Below are positions 1 through 7,538 of a stretch of 61,593 nt of DNA, in pieces. The first letter of the stretch is position 1. Each line of letters starts with the position of its first letter. The DNA comes from VBAS01 sp035318985 (GTDB lineage: Bacteria; Bacteroidota; Bacteroidia; Chitinophagales; Chitinophagaceae): the NCBI GenBank assembly GCA_035318985.1, contig DATHDP010000028.1:1-61593 (forward strand). The letters run 5' to 3'. The notes beneath the pieces were generated by a model. That model had not been told where the DNA came from. It saw only the letters and a list, made by a program, of their open reading frames with translations, and ran no database searches. The translations under genes and the position numbers were made by a program.

Positions 1-1138
1 CAGAAAAATTATTATCATAACTATGGGAATACTGGTAGTCTTTTCCATAACCAAGATTCTTCATCAATCTTGTTGGAGCATTGCGAATATGAAGAGGCAC
101 AGCAAGATCGCCGTGCTGCTTGACTGCTGATTGTGCAGCGCCAATAGCAGCAACTGCTGCATTACTCTTTGGAGAAGCGGCCAGGTATGTAGCACATTGA
201 GAAAGAATGATACTTGATTCTGGAAAACCAATCTTATTTACCGCCTCAAAAGCGGCATTTGCCAAAACCAATGCAGTGGGATTTGCATTACCAATATCTT
301 CACTTGCAAGAATCACTAACCTTCGAGCAATGAACTTTACATCTTCGCCACCTTCGATCATTCTTGCCAGCCAGTAAACAGCAGCATTTGGATCGCTGCC
401 GCGAATAGATTTTATAAATGCCGAAATGATATCATAATGTTGTTCGCCGCTTTTGTCATATAAAGCAATTCTCTGTTGTGCGATATCCATTACTTTTTTA
501 TCAGTTAACTCTTCACCTTCTTTCATTACATCTGCACAGAGCTCAATAAGATTAAGGATCTTTCTTGCATCGCCACCGGAAATGGTAAACAAGGCCTCAT
601 ATTCTTTAATAATTATATTTTTATTTTTTAGCCATTCATCTTTTTCAATTGCTTGCTGAATCAGTTTTTGCAGATCATCATCCGTTAATGGTTTTAAAAC
701 ATAAACCTGGCATCGGCTGAGCAAGGCGCCATTTACTTCAAAAGATGGATTTTCAGTTGTAGCTCCGATCAAAGTAATAATTCCTTTTTCTACTGCGCCA
801 AGCAATGCATCCTGCTGGCCTTTGTTGAAACGATGGATCTCATCAATAAATAAAATTGCTCCCGGTTTTGTTTTTGATTCTTCAATCACTTCTCTTACAT
901 CTTTAACACCAGCGCTGATAGCACTTAATTGAAAGAAAGGAACTTTTAAAGTATTGGCAATAATGTTGGCAATAGTTGTTTTGCCTGTACCCGGAGGACC
1001 CCACAAGATCATAGAAGGTATCTTGCCGTTTTCTATAGCAGTTCGAAGAATGCTTTTATTACCGGTCAAATGATCCTGGCCAACTAATTCGCTTAATGTA
1101 GTAGGGCGAATTCTTTCTGCTAAGGGAGTTTGTTTCAC
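1..1138 (-). CDS. rarA: Replication-associated recombination protein A (RarA/MgsA AAA+ ATPase), C-terminus cut by window edge
   Basis: AAA+ ATPase of the clamp-loader-like RarA/MgsA/WRNIP1 family, which acts at stalled replication forks. The reading frame begins with GTG at 1138 and the protein opens MKQTPLAERIRPTTLSELVG, the usual RarA N-terminus. The Walker A motif GPPGTGKT lies at about residues 47-54 and the Walker B/DEAH-like stretch FIDEIHR near residue 95. About 379 residues are present; the family is usually around 420-450, so roughly the last 50 lie beyond position 1. The final visible residues (GKDYQYSHSYDNNF) match the conserved C-terminal region. No in-frame ATG precedes the Walker A motif, so GTG is the likely start. 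Identification is firm; only the start codon is uncertain. Confidence 0.95.
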   Translation of the reverse strand, partial: MKQTPLAERIRPTTLSELVGQDHLTGNKSILRTAIENGKIPSMILWGPPGTGKTTIANIIANTLKVPFFQLSAISAGVKDVREVIEESKTKPGAILFIDEIHRFNKGQQDALLGAVEKGIITLIGATTENPSFEVNGALLSRCQVYVLKPLTDDDLQKLIQQAIEKDEWLKNKNIIIKEYEALFTISGGDARKILNLIELCADVMKEGEELTDKKVMDIAQQRIALYDKSGEQHYDIISAFIKSIRGSDPNAAVYWLARMIEGGEDVKFIARRLVILASEDIGNANPTALVLANAAFEAVNKIGFPESSIILSQCATYLAASPKSNAAVAAIGAAQSAVKQHGDLAVPLHIRNAPTRLMKNLGYGKDYQYSHSYDNNFS

Positions 1139-1161
1139 TATTCCAAATTAAGGAAAAGAAG

Positions 1162-1278
1162 AATAGCACACGGATGGCACGGATTAAAAAGATTTACACA
1201 GATCTTTTTAATCCTGAGGCGGGGAAGCAAAATAAAATCCGTCATGCTATGTGGTATCCGTGCCATCCGTGTTCTATT
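1162..1278. repeat. 117-bp nested palindromic element (MITE-like)
   Basis: Outer inverted repeats of 23 bases (1162-1184 and 1256-1278) match at 22 of 23 positions and contain the core CACGGATGGCACGGAT. Inside lies a second, perfect 13-base inverted repeat (ggattaaaaagat at 1181-1193, atctttttaatcc at 1202-1214) with an 8-base loop. The core recurs in part upstream of lysA (44631-44669). No target-site duplication is obvious and there is no transposase in the window. It lies between rarA and an esterase gene and may form a strong hairpin in RNA from either strand. Confidence 0.7.
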
Positions 1279-1279
1279 T

Positions 1280-1355
1280 GCTGAGCAGTGAACGGAACGA
1301 TGAATGGAGCGACTTTGCCACTGGCAAAGTCGAAGGCAACGAAAGCTAAATAGTA
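1280..1355 (-). repeat. Dispersed GCGTCGC-family repeat, copy 1 (interrupted)
   Basis: Read on the minus strand this gives TAGCTTTCGTTGC, an inserted small hairpin (gactttgcca/ctggcaaagtc), then GTCGCTCCATTCATCGTTCC. The two halves match the uninterrupted copy at 43761-43800 (ctttcgttgcgtcgctccat, then tcaacgtt). It follows directly on the palindromic element at 1162-1278. Confidence 0.55.
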
Positions 1356-1389
1356 GTAGTAATACCGCTACATAACAATAAGAACCCAA

Positions 1390-2232
1390 TCATTGAACAT
1401 TTGCTGCAAGAAAAGCCTGTATCTTATTAAATGAATCGCTGAGATTGGCACCCATCCAGCCATGCCCTTCAGTTGGATAAAAGAAGTATTGGTGAATAAC
1501 CCCTGCGGTTTGTAATCTCGTATTAAGCAAAACAGATTGAGAAGGAGCGACCACGATATCAGTGCCACCATGAAGGATCATCGTTGATGGTGATTGTGAT
1601 GATATAAAATTAACGGGACTTGATTGCGTGTAAAGGGTATTGGCTGTTGGTGTGACTCCTGTGACTGCTACGAGTAAAGGCTGCACCAAAGCATTTGGTG
1701 GATTATTATACATATCGATCAAATCAGTGGGACCAAAAAAATCAATGATCGCTTTTGGTTTAACCGGTGTAGAATATTTATAACCCTGTAATAATGCAAG
1801 ATGTGCGCCGGCACTGGCGCCAACTAAAACAAACTTATCTGAGATCTTATATTCCTGTCTTTTATTATAAATAAATTCAACAGCGGCTTTTATATCCAAC
1901 TCCTGCGCAGGAAAAAGATCAGATATGTTGGCCAGTCGATAATTAATATTGAAGATGGCATATGTAGGTTCTCTTTTTTTCAGGCTGTCAACATATTCAT
2001 TAAAATCTGTTTTATCTCCTGAATTCCATGCGCCACCATGGATCATTATCATTACTTTGGTATCTGTAGTGCTCCGGGTTGCGGGTAAATAAACATCTAT
2101 CTTTTGCTGGGAATTAGTTCCATAGGATACATTCAACATCGTGACAGACATATCTTGTACGGGGCTATCATCTTTTTTACAGGAATAAAAAACCAGAGAA
2201 AAAAGAATAAGGAGCAAAAGGCCTGATCTCAT
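1390..2232 (-). CDS. Alpha/beta-hydrolase lipoprotein (carboxylesterase/BD-FAE-like)
   Basis: Predicted lipid-anchored serine hydrolase of 280 residues, probably an esterase. A signal peptide ends in the lipobox FYSC (Cys18). The oxyanion motif HGGAW is at residues 65-69 and the nucleophile elbow GASAG puts the catalytic Ser at 140. Asp225 in HGGTD and His257 in EGHGW complete the triad. This arrangement is typical of the hormone-sensitive-lipase-like/BD-FAE group that acts on carboxylic or feruloyl esters. The natural substrate cannot be read from the sequence. It lies alone between repeat-rich spacers, so it is probably monocistronic. Confidence 0.85.
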   Translation of the reverse strand: MRSGLLLLILFSLVFYSCKKDDSPVQDMSVTMLNVSYGTNSQQKIDVYLPATRSTTDTKVMIMIHGGAWNSGDKTDFNEYVDSLKKREPTYAIFNINYRLANISDLFPAQELDIKAAVEFIYNKRQEYKISDKFVLVGASAGAHLALLQGYKYSTPVKPKAIIDFFGPTDLIDMYNNPPNALVQPLLVAVTGVTPTANTLYTQSSPVNFISSQSPSTMILHGGTDIVVAPSQSVLLNTRLQTAGVIHQYFFYPTEGHGWMGANLSDSFNKIQAFLAANVQ

Positions 2233-2310
2233 GGAGATGATTTATTATAAAAATACATCTTAAGGTCATTAACTTACCGATACCCGAAAGATTTCACAGA
2301 TTTTTATCTG

Positions 2311-2793
2311 CTATTTTTTATCCTGCTCTTCAAAATCAAATTGTTTACTGCTTGTATTATTATTTATATGACTACGCAGCCAATAAAGTCCATATAAAAT
2401 GGAGAAATGAAAAAGAAGCATAGCTATAGAAATACTAAGATCAATAAAAAAAATAAAGTAGAGGTGACTCACTTGATCAGAAAGGCTCATTGCCTGTTTG
2501 TAATCTTTAAATACAAAACCGAAAAGAAGAGAAGTAAGGAGGACATTAATAAGAAATAGCCGATTGAAATTCTTTTTCAGTTTTCCTTCAATGGGTTTAT
2601 CGGGGAAATTATTATTGGAAATAATAAATGTGAATACCGGTAAAGCTGCGATCAACGCAAATGCAATTGCTTGCAGCAAGAATACAAATTGGCCTCCTAT
2701 AAGACCAACAAGTGAAACGAAACATTTAGAAATTGCGATCAGTATTTGTATGATGCAAACGATTCGCAATATTATCAACCAAAAACGGGTCAT
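2311..2793 (-). CDS. Small integral membrane protein, unknown function
   Basis: A 160-residue protein not assigned to a family. Hydrophobicity suggests four membrane segments, at about residues 5-25, 33-60, 80-98 and 108-138, followed by a charged tail (SSKQFDFEEQDKK). Its ATG overlaps the stop codon of aspS in the arrangement TAATG, so it is probably translationally coupled to aspS and in the same transcript. No catalytic motif is visible and the link to aspS need not mean a shared function. Confidence 0.7.
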   Translation of the reverse strand: MTRFWLIILRIVCIIQILIAISKCFVSLVGLIGGQFVFLLQAIAFALIAALPVFTFIISNNNFPDKPIEGKLKKNFNRLFLINVLLTSLLFGFVFKDYKQAMSLSDQVSHLYFIFFIDLSISIAMLLFHFSILYGLYWLRSHINNNTSSKQFDFEEQDKK

Positions 2794-4622
2794 TAATGTT
2801 TTGCTGTTGACTTTATTTGTAATTCCACCAATTGCTTTTCATCAATTGTTGAAGGTGCATCAAGCATTACATCGCGACCAGCATTGTTTTTTGGGAACGC
2901 AATAAAGTCACGAATGCTTTCACTGCCGCCAAGAATAGCGCAAAGCCTGTCGAAGCCAAAAGCAATACCACCATGTGGTGGAGCGCCGTATTCGAATGCT
3001 CCCAGGAGGAAACTGAATTTATGCAGTGATTCTTCTTTGGTCATTCCTAATGCTGCAAACATCTTTTCTTGCAACTCTCTTTGAAAGATCCTTATCGATC
3101 CACCACCGATCTCATTTCCATTCAATACCATGTCATAAGCATTTGCCTTGATGTTGGCATAAGGGTGTTTTAAGTATTCAGCAGCATTTTTAATTGCAGG
3201 ATCGTTATTGATCATTGTTTCAATATCCGATGGCTTGGGTGAAGTAAATGGATGATGACGTGCTACCCAACGATTGTCTTCTTCAGCATATTCAAATAAA
3301 GGGAAATCCAGTATCCAAACGAGTTTGAATTCTTCTTTTTTTCTAAAACCAAGACGCTCTGCCATTTCAAGTCGTAATTCGCTGATGGCTTTTCTTGTTC
3401 TCTCTTCGGCACCGGCTAGTATTAAAACAAGATCACCCGCAGATGCATTGCAGGTAGCAGCAATGGCTTTCAATTTTTCTTCGTTGAAAAATTTATCCAT
3501 GCTGCTCTTATATGTTCCGTCTTTATTACATTTAATAAAAGCAAGTCCACCCATGCCTATCTGTGGTCGCTTTACCCATTCGATCAATTCATCCGTTTGC
3601 TTACGGCTATAATCGCTACATCCGGGAACTGCAATTGCAACTACTGTTTCAGCATTATCAAAAACACCAAAGCCTGCACCATTGATCAGTTCTGATGAGT
3701 CTTTTTTATTTGTATAAACTGAAGAAGGCTTTTTCATGTTCAGCAATTTCCAGTCAAAACGAATATCTGGTTTGTCATTACCATAATTCCACATCGCATC
3801 TTCCCAGGTCATTCGTGGCACTTTCTCGGCGTAGTCAATTCCTTTTACTTCTTTGAAGATCGATTTGATCAAACCTTCAAACATATTCAGAATATCTTCC
3901 TGTTCAACAAAAGCCATTTCGCAGTCGATCTGTGTGAACTCAGGTTGACGATCTGCACGAAGATCTTCATCACGAAAACATTTTACGATCTGGTAATAGC
4001 GATCGTAACCGCTTACCATTAATAATTGTTTGAATGTTTGTGGTGATTGCGGTAATGCATAGAACTGTCCCCCATTCATTCTTGATGGAACAACAAAATC
4101 TCTTGCGCCTTCGGGAGTGGATTTAATTAAAAATGGTGTTTCTATATCCATGAACCCCTGCTGATGCAGATAATTTCTTGTTGCACGATTCACCGCATAA
4201 CGCAATTCAAGGTTTTTCTTTACTGCATTTCTGCGCAGATCAAGAAAACGGTATTTCATCCGGATATCGTCGCCACCATCCGTGTCATCCTGTATAGTGA
4301 ATGGAGGTACGGCTGATTTGTTTAATATTTTAAATGACGCTACAATTATCTCAATATCGCCGGTAGGTATATTGGAATTCTTGTTACTTCTTTCCTGAAC
4401 AGTGCCTGTGGCTTGCAAAACAAATTCACGACCCAACGGATTTTCGGTCAATTGCTGATTTAATTCTTCGCCGAATAATAATTGAGTGATACCATAACGG
4501 TCACGGAGATCAACAAAAGTGATGGCGCCAAATTTCCTGATCGTTTGCACCCAGCCGGCAAGGGTCACTTCGTTATTTACGTTACTAATTCTTAATTCGC
4601 CACATGTATGAGTTCGAAACAT
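2793..4622 (-). CDS. aspS: Aspartate--tRNA ligase
   Basis: Class IIb aminoacyl-tRNA synthetase of 609 residues that charges tRNA-Asp, essential in the cytoplasm. The N-terminal OB-fold anticodon-binding domain (about residues 1-110, LAGWVQTIRKFGAITFVDLR) is followed by the catalytic core with motif 2 (FRDEDLRADRQPEFTQ) and motif 3 (GIAFGFDRL). The length and the insert between motifs 2 and 3 fit the bacterial type with a GAD domain. It starts with ATG at 4622. The nearest promoter-like element is about 200 bases upstream, so the mRNA leader is long and carries repeat DNA. Discriminating versus non-discriminating specificity cannot be told from sequence alone. Confidence 0.98.
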   Translation of the reverse strand: MFRTHTCGELRISNVNNEVTLAGWVQTIRKFGAITFVDLRDRYGITQLLFGEELNQQLTENPLGREFVLQATGTVQERSNKNSNIPTGDIEIIVASFKILNKSAVPPFTIQDDTDGGDDIRMKYRFLDLRRNAVKKNLELRYAVNRATRNYLHQQGFMDIETPFLIKSTPEGARDFVVPSRMNGGQFYALPQSPQTFKQLLMVSGYDRYYQIVKCFRDEDLRADRQPEFTQIDCEMAFVEQEDILNMFEGLIKSIFKEVKGIDYAEKVPRMTWEDAMWNYGNDKPDIRFDWKLLNMKKPSSVYTNKKDSSELINGAGFGVFDNAETVVAIAVPGCSDYSRKQTDELIEWVKRPQIGMGGLAFIKCNKDGTYKSSMDKFFNEEKLKAIAATCNASAGDLVLILAGAEERTRKAISELRLEMAERLGFRKKEEFKLVWILDFPLFEYAEEDNRWVARHHPFTSPKPSDIETMINNDPAIKNAAEYLKHPYANIKANAYDMVLNGNEIGGGSIRIFQRELQEKMFAALGMTKEESLHKFSFLLGAFEYGAPPHGGIAFGFDRLCAILGGSESIRDFIAFPKNNAGRDVMLDAPSTIDEKQLVELQIKSTAKH

Positions 4623-4624
4623 TC

Positions 4625-4790
4625 GATTTTAGATTTTAGATTTCAGATTTCGGATTTTGTTGAGCAGAAATACCGAACGTTGAAGTGTGCGACCCTTCGC
4701 TTCGCTCTGGGTAAACTGCGACGCTTATTGTTTATAAGTGAACAGAACCTTGAACGGAGCGTCGCAACGGAAGTTCAATAGTAGCACTTC
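4625..4790 (-). repeat. aspS leader: AT-rich mini-repeat plus two GCGTCGC-family copies
   Basis: Part of the 405-base gene-free stretch 4623-5027. Directly upstream of aspS is a short periodic tract (gattttagatttcagattt). Then come two copies of the dispersed GCGACGC/GCGTCGC family, both read on the minus strand: one at about 4672-4691 (GTCGCACACTTCAACGTTCG) and a fuller one at about 4741-4775 (CCGTTGCGACGCTCCGTTCA). A further GCGACGC lies between them near 4729. The rest of the stretch, to 5027, holds the aspS -7 element and the promoter of the next gene and nothing else I can name. Confidence 0.5.
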
Positions 4791-4818
4791 GGCCGGGCCC
4801 CAAAAAATTCAACGGCGG

Positions 4819-4826
4819 CAAAGATA
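4819..4826 (-). promoter_or_regulatory. -7 element for aspS (TATCTTTG + GCC-rich discriminator)
   Basis: On the minus strand TATCTTTG is followed by CCGCC, exactly as in the rRNA and tRNA-Glu promoters of this window. No clear TTG -33 element lies 19-20 bases upstream, so only the -7 half is supported. It would give an untranslated leader of about 190 bases. Confidence 0.4.
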
Positions 4827-4977
4827 AGGACAAATGGATGCCTGAGGGAATGGCTTGATCATCGTGACCGAATGAGTTCCCGGCCTTTATATAAATTATT
4901 TTCGGTCGAACGTAATTTTCCTAATCATTCTGTCGTTTTTAAATCATTAGTAAATCCACCCAAAAAAATCGTAAAGC

Positions 4978-5008
4978 TTGCAATTTGGAAAACGATTATA
5001 TACTTTTA
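4978..5008 (+). promoter_or_regulatory. Promoter for the M90-type peptidase gene
   Basis: TTG (4978-4980), 20 bases, TACTTTTA (5001-5008), a good match to the Bacteroidota primary sigma consensus. Transcription would begin about 5-8 bases further on, leaving a leader of some 13-15 bases before the ATG at 5028. Confidence 0.5.
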
Positions 5009-5027
5009 AAGTTCCGAACCCTACAAC

Positions 5028-5810
5028 ATGCTGACTTTTTTAAGAAAACTGAATCATTTTTTTGCCCCGCAAAAGCTGGAAGCTCCAGTACCACCTCCTG
5101 TTGAGGTATTGGTCAGCGAAGAAATTTTCAATCATTATTCCTACATAATCAGCAGCCGCATTCAATATTTCAATGACCTTCCCTTTGAACTAAAACACAA
5201 ATTTGTAAACAGGGTTCATCAATATATTGGCCTTAAGCAATTTCATTATATCGGTCTTGAACCAAAAGAAGAGATCCCTGTTTTAACAGCATCTTCTGCA
5301 ATACAGGTAACATTTGGTTTGAAGAGCTACCTGATGCAACATTTTAAAAATATTTATATACTGGCTGATGCATACCGAATGGACAATGATGAAGAACTAT
5401 ATGTAGGCCATGTGGCGCCGGAAGGCATCTATCTTTCATGGAAGCATTTTCTTTTTGGTTATTCTGATAATACAGATAATATAAATGTGGCCGTTCATGA
5501 AATGAGCCATGCACTTTTATTTAATAATTATTTTGCCAAGTATGGTGTTGATAAGAACTTCAGAGCTAATTATGAAAAGTTTTCAACAACGACCGGTCCC
5601 ATACTGGCAGATGTAATTACAAAAAGACAAAGCTATTTACGCAATTATGCACTGACGAATATTCACGAATTCTGGGCAGTAAGCGTAGAAGCATTTTTTG
5701 AAAACCCGGCAGATCTTAAAATTAATATGCCACAATTGTATGATGCATTATGCCGTGTGCTGAACCAGGATCCAATTACATCCCATAAAATTCTAAAACC
5801 CGAACTATGA
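5028..5810 (+). CDS. Zinc-dependent peptidase of the MtfA/M90 family
   Basis: A 260-residue protein of the MtfA (Mlc titration factor, peptidase family M90) group. The zinc site HEMSH is at residues 157-161 in the context AVHEMSHALLF, and a downstream glutamate-rich helix (EFWAVSVEAFFENP, about residues 216-229) fits the third-ligand helix of the family. There is no signal peptide, so it is probably cytosolic, although residues 1-13 are hydrophobic. In E. coli MtfA releases Mlc and thus links to sugar uptake; Bacteroidota lack that system as known, so the role here is open. A terminator follows at 5921-5961. Confidence 0.8.
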   Translation: MLTFLRKLNHFFAPQKLEAPVPPPVEVLVSEEIFNHYSYIISSRIQYFNDLPFELKHKFVNRVHQYIGLKQFHYIGLEPKEEIPVLTASSAIQVTFGLKSYLMQHFKNIYILADAYRMDNDEELYVGHVAPEGIYLSWKHFLFGYSDNTDNINVAVHEMSHALLFNNYFAKYGVDKNFRANYEKFSTTTGPILADVITKRQSYLRNYALTNIHEFWAVSVEAFFENPADLKINMPQLYDALCRVLNQDPITSHKILKPEL

Positions 5811-5920
5811 TAACTTTGACCCTGATCTATTTGTGTAAAAAGTATTTCTTTGATAAGAAAAAGAAAGCACTCGTATTTGCCACTTCCTAAAAATTATTAA
5901 AAGGAAAATGATTGCTTTAT

Positions 5921-5961
5921 AAAGAGCTTTACAATTGACAATAATTGTAAGCTCTTTTTCT
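5921..5961 (+). terminator. Rho-independent terminator between convergent genes
   Basis: Stem aagagctttacaatt/aattgtaagctctt with a short loop, followed on the plus strand by a T-rich tract (tttttctttt). It ends the M90 peptidase transcript and, lying 7 bases from the stop codon of the convergent gene, may serve both strands. Confidence 0.75.
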
Positions 5962-5967
5962 TTTAGA

Positions 5968-6378
5968 TCACGTCGTCATAACTTGTTCTTCTTTTAATTC
6001 ATAGCGGCGCTGAACAAGATAATAATATAATAAAATAGCAGCGCCAATTGTAAAAGGTATTAATGCCATGTGCTTTCCGGTAAATTCTCTAAAAACAATT
6101 ACAGCATCAAATCCAAAAAATTCACTGATCATCCAATAAGCATTGGCGCTGATCCAAAATACTATCGCCAGGTTATGTGCCAACTCGGATTTGATAGTTC
6201 TTGTGCGATATGCGATATAGATAGCTATTGAAAGTGTAGGTACGATCATAATAATGCCAAGTGTTTTCCAGATCATGCACCAACTAATATCTTTCATTAG
6301 CCAAAAAGCAATATGCATATTCTCCAGCCTGCGGAAGCGGGCAGGTATCTGGTAAAAAGTTTCTTTCTTTTCTGTCAT
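5968..6378 (-). CDS. Membrane protein of unknown function
   Basis: A 136-residue protein that I do not recognise. A polar N-terminus (MTEKKETFYQIPARFRRLENMH) is followed by about three or four membrane segments, near residues 37-57, 68-84 and 104-122, and a charged C-terminus (QRRYELKEEQVMTT). It lies about 60 bases downstream of the FAD oxidoreductase gene on the same strand and may share its transcript. There are no visible catalytic motifs. A membrane location is a safe inference; nothing further is. Confidence 0.65.
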   Translation of the reverse strand: MTEKKETFYQIPARFRRLENMHIAFWLMKDISWCMIWKTLGIIMIVPTLSIAIYIAYRTRTIKSELAHNLAIVFWISANAYWMISEFFGFDAVIVFREFTGKHMALIPFTIGAAILLYYYLVQRRYELKEEQVMTT

Positions 6379-6441
6379 TGCAGTTGAGTTTGGTGGATAA
6401 AATCAAAAATAATTCAATGCAGCTAGATCCCCAGTGGAATC

Positions 6442-7497
6442 TTACCGCATCAGTATTTTCGAGAACCTGTTTATATCGGCCTCTGGTAAAATTTGATCTC
6501 CGTTGATAAGATGATCCTTTAATTGCTTTGCAAAAAATGGAGCCAGGGAACAACCTTTTGTCCCCATTCCATTTAAGATGCCAATATTTTTATAAGTTGG
6601 ATGAAAGCCAACAAAAGGACGGCGTTCAATATTTGCCGGGCGGACAGATGCTTTGTGATCTATAATTTTAAACGGAACCTTCAGCCATGATCTTAAAAGT
6701 AACTCAGTTTGCTTCCTGAATTGTTCGGTTGGTTGATCATCCGGAAACTCCCATAGATAATTTGAGCCAAGCCAAAAAAGATCTTTTTGAATTGATGTCA
6801 ACATCATTCCTTTTTTAAAAATATGTGTTGAAGGAATGCCAGGGGCTTCAATAAGCAGCGCTTCGCCTTTATTTAATGCAAAGGGGAGGTTTTTAAATAA
6901 AGGATTTTGCGAAGATTGAATGCCATCGCAAAAAATTATTTTTTCAGCGGTGATATTTTTATAAGTTATTCCTCCATCCGGTTGTTTCAATTCAGTTATT
7001 TCAAAGTCTTCTTCCAGCAATTGGTTATTTGATAAAAGTTTTTTCCTCCAAGCCGGGAGAATTTCCTTCAGGTTGACAACATAGCAAGGATCTACTTCGC
7101 CAAACCCAAAGTCATAATTAAAAATGTTTTGATATTGCCATTTATCATTAGGATAAAATAAAAGATCTGTATTCTCTTTTACTCTTTCATCAAAAGCGAT
7201 CTTCATTTGAGGAGTAGGATGGAAGTCGACCAGGCTTTTTTTCTCAATAGCCCTGATGCCAAGTTCATTTCCCAATTCTTCATAAGCAGGAAGGAGAAAG
7301 GAAAGCAGCTCATCGATCATCCATGTTTTTACAATTCTTCTGCCTGTTACAGGATTAATAATACCCGCTGCAACTCTTGAAGCCGAATTGGGTTGATCAT
7401 TATCTATTACAATAAATGACTTATTTGCTTTTTGTAAATAATAGCTGAGCCAAGTTCCTGAAATACCTTGCCCGATAATGAGATAATCAATAACCAT
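6442..7497 (-). CDS. FAD-dependent oxidoreductase of the DAO (glycine/D-amino-acid oxidase) family
   Basis: A 351-residue flavoprotein. The dinucleotide-binding motif IIGQGISGTW comes right at the N-terminus, with an acidic residue ending the second strand (FIVIDND) as expected for FAD. The stretch AAGIINPVTGRR after it resembles the DAO domain of MnmC and related oxidases, and GMGTKGCSLAPFFAKQL near the C-terminus is the conserved second FAD-contact region. A TTG six bases upstream is in frame, but the ATG at 7497 is the natural start. The substrate is unknown; an amino-acid or tRNA-modification-like oxidation is possible. It precedes a small membrane protein gene. Confidence 0.8.
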   Translation of the reverse strand: MVIDYLIIGQGISGTWLSYYLQKANKSFIVIDNDQPNSASRVAAGIINPVTGRRIVKTWMIDELLSFLLPAYEELGNELGIRAIEKKSLVDFHPTPQMKIAFDERVKENTDLLFYPNDKWQYQNIFNYDFGFGEVDPCYVVNLKEILPAWRKKLLSNNQLLEEDFEITELKQPDGGITYKNITAEKIIFCDGIQSSQNPLFKNLPFALNKGEALLIEAPGIPSTHIFKKGMMLTSIQKDLFWLGSNYLWEFPDDQPTEQFRKQTELLLRSWLKVPFKIIDHKASVRPANIERRPFVGFHPTYKNIGILNGMGTKGCSLAPFFAKQLKDHLINGDQILPEADINRFSKILMR

Positions 7498-7538
7498 TCT
7501 CAAAAATAATGGGTTTCACTAAGAGATAAGGAATGACC

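Noticed and set aside
1138..1389. 83-codon minus-strand frame between rarA and the esterase gene
   Set aside because: It is made of the palindromic element and a dispersed repeat; the product (Cys/Ser/Arg-rich) looks non-coding.
4623..4826. T-box or other riboswitch in the aspS leader
   Set aside because: No T-box-like NNGGTGG or specifier structure is visible, and T-boxes are not expected in Bacteroidota; repeats explain the length.
6284..6553. 89-codon minus-strand frame between the FAD oxidoreductase and membrane protein genes
   Set aside because: It overlaps both recognised genes in another frame, its product matches no family, and the real reading frames are well supported.
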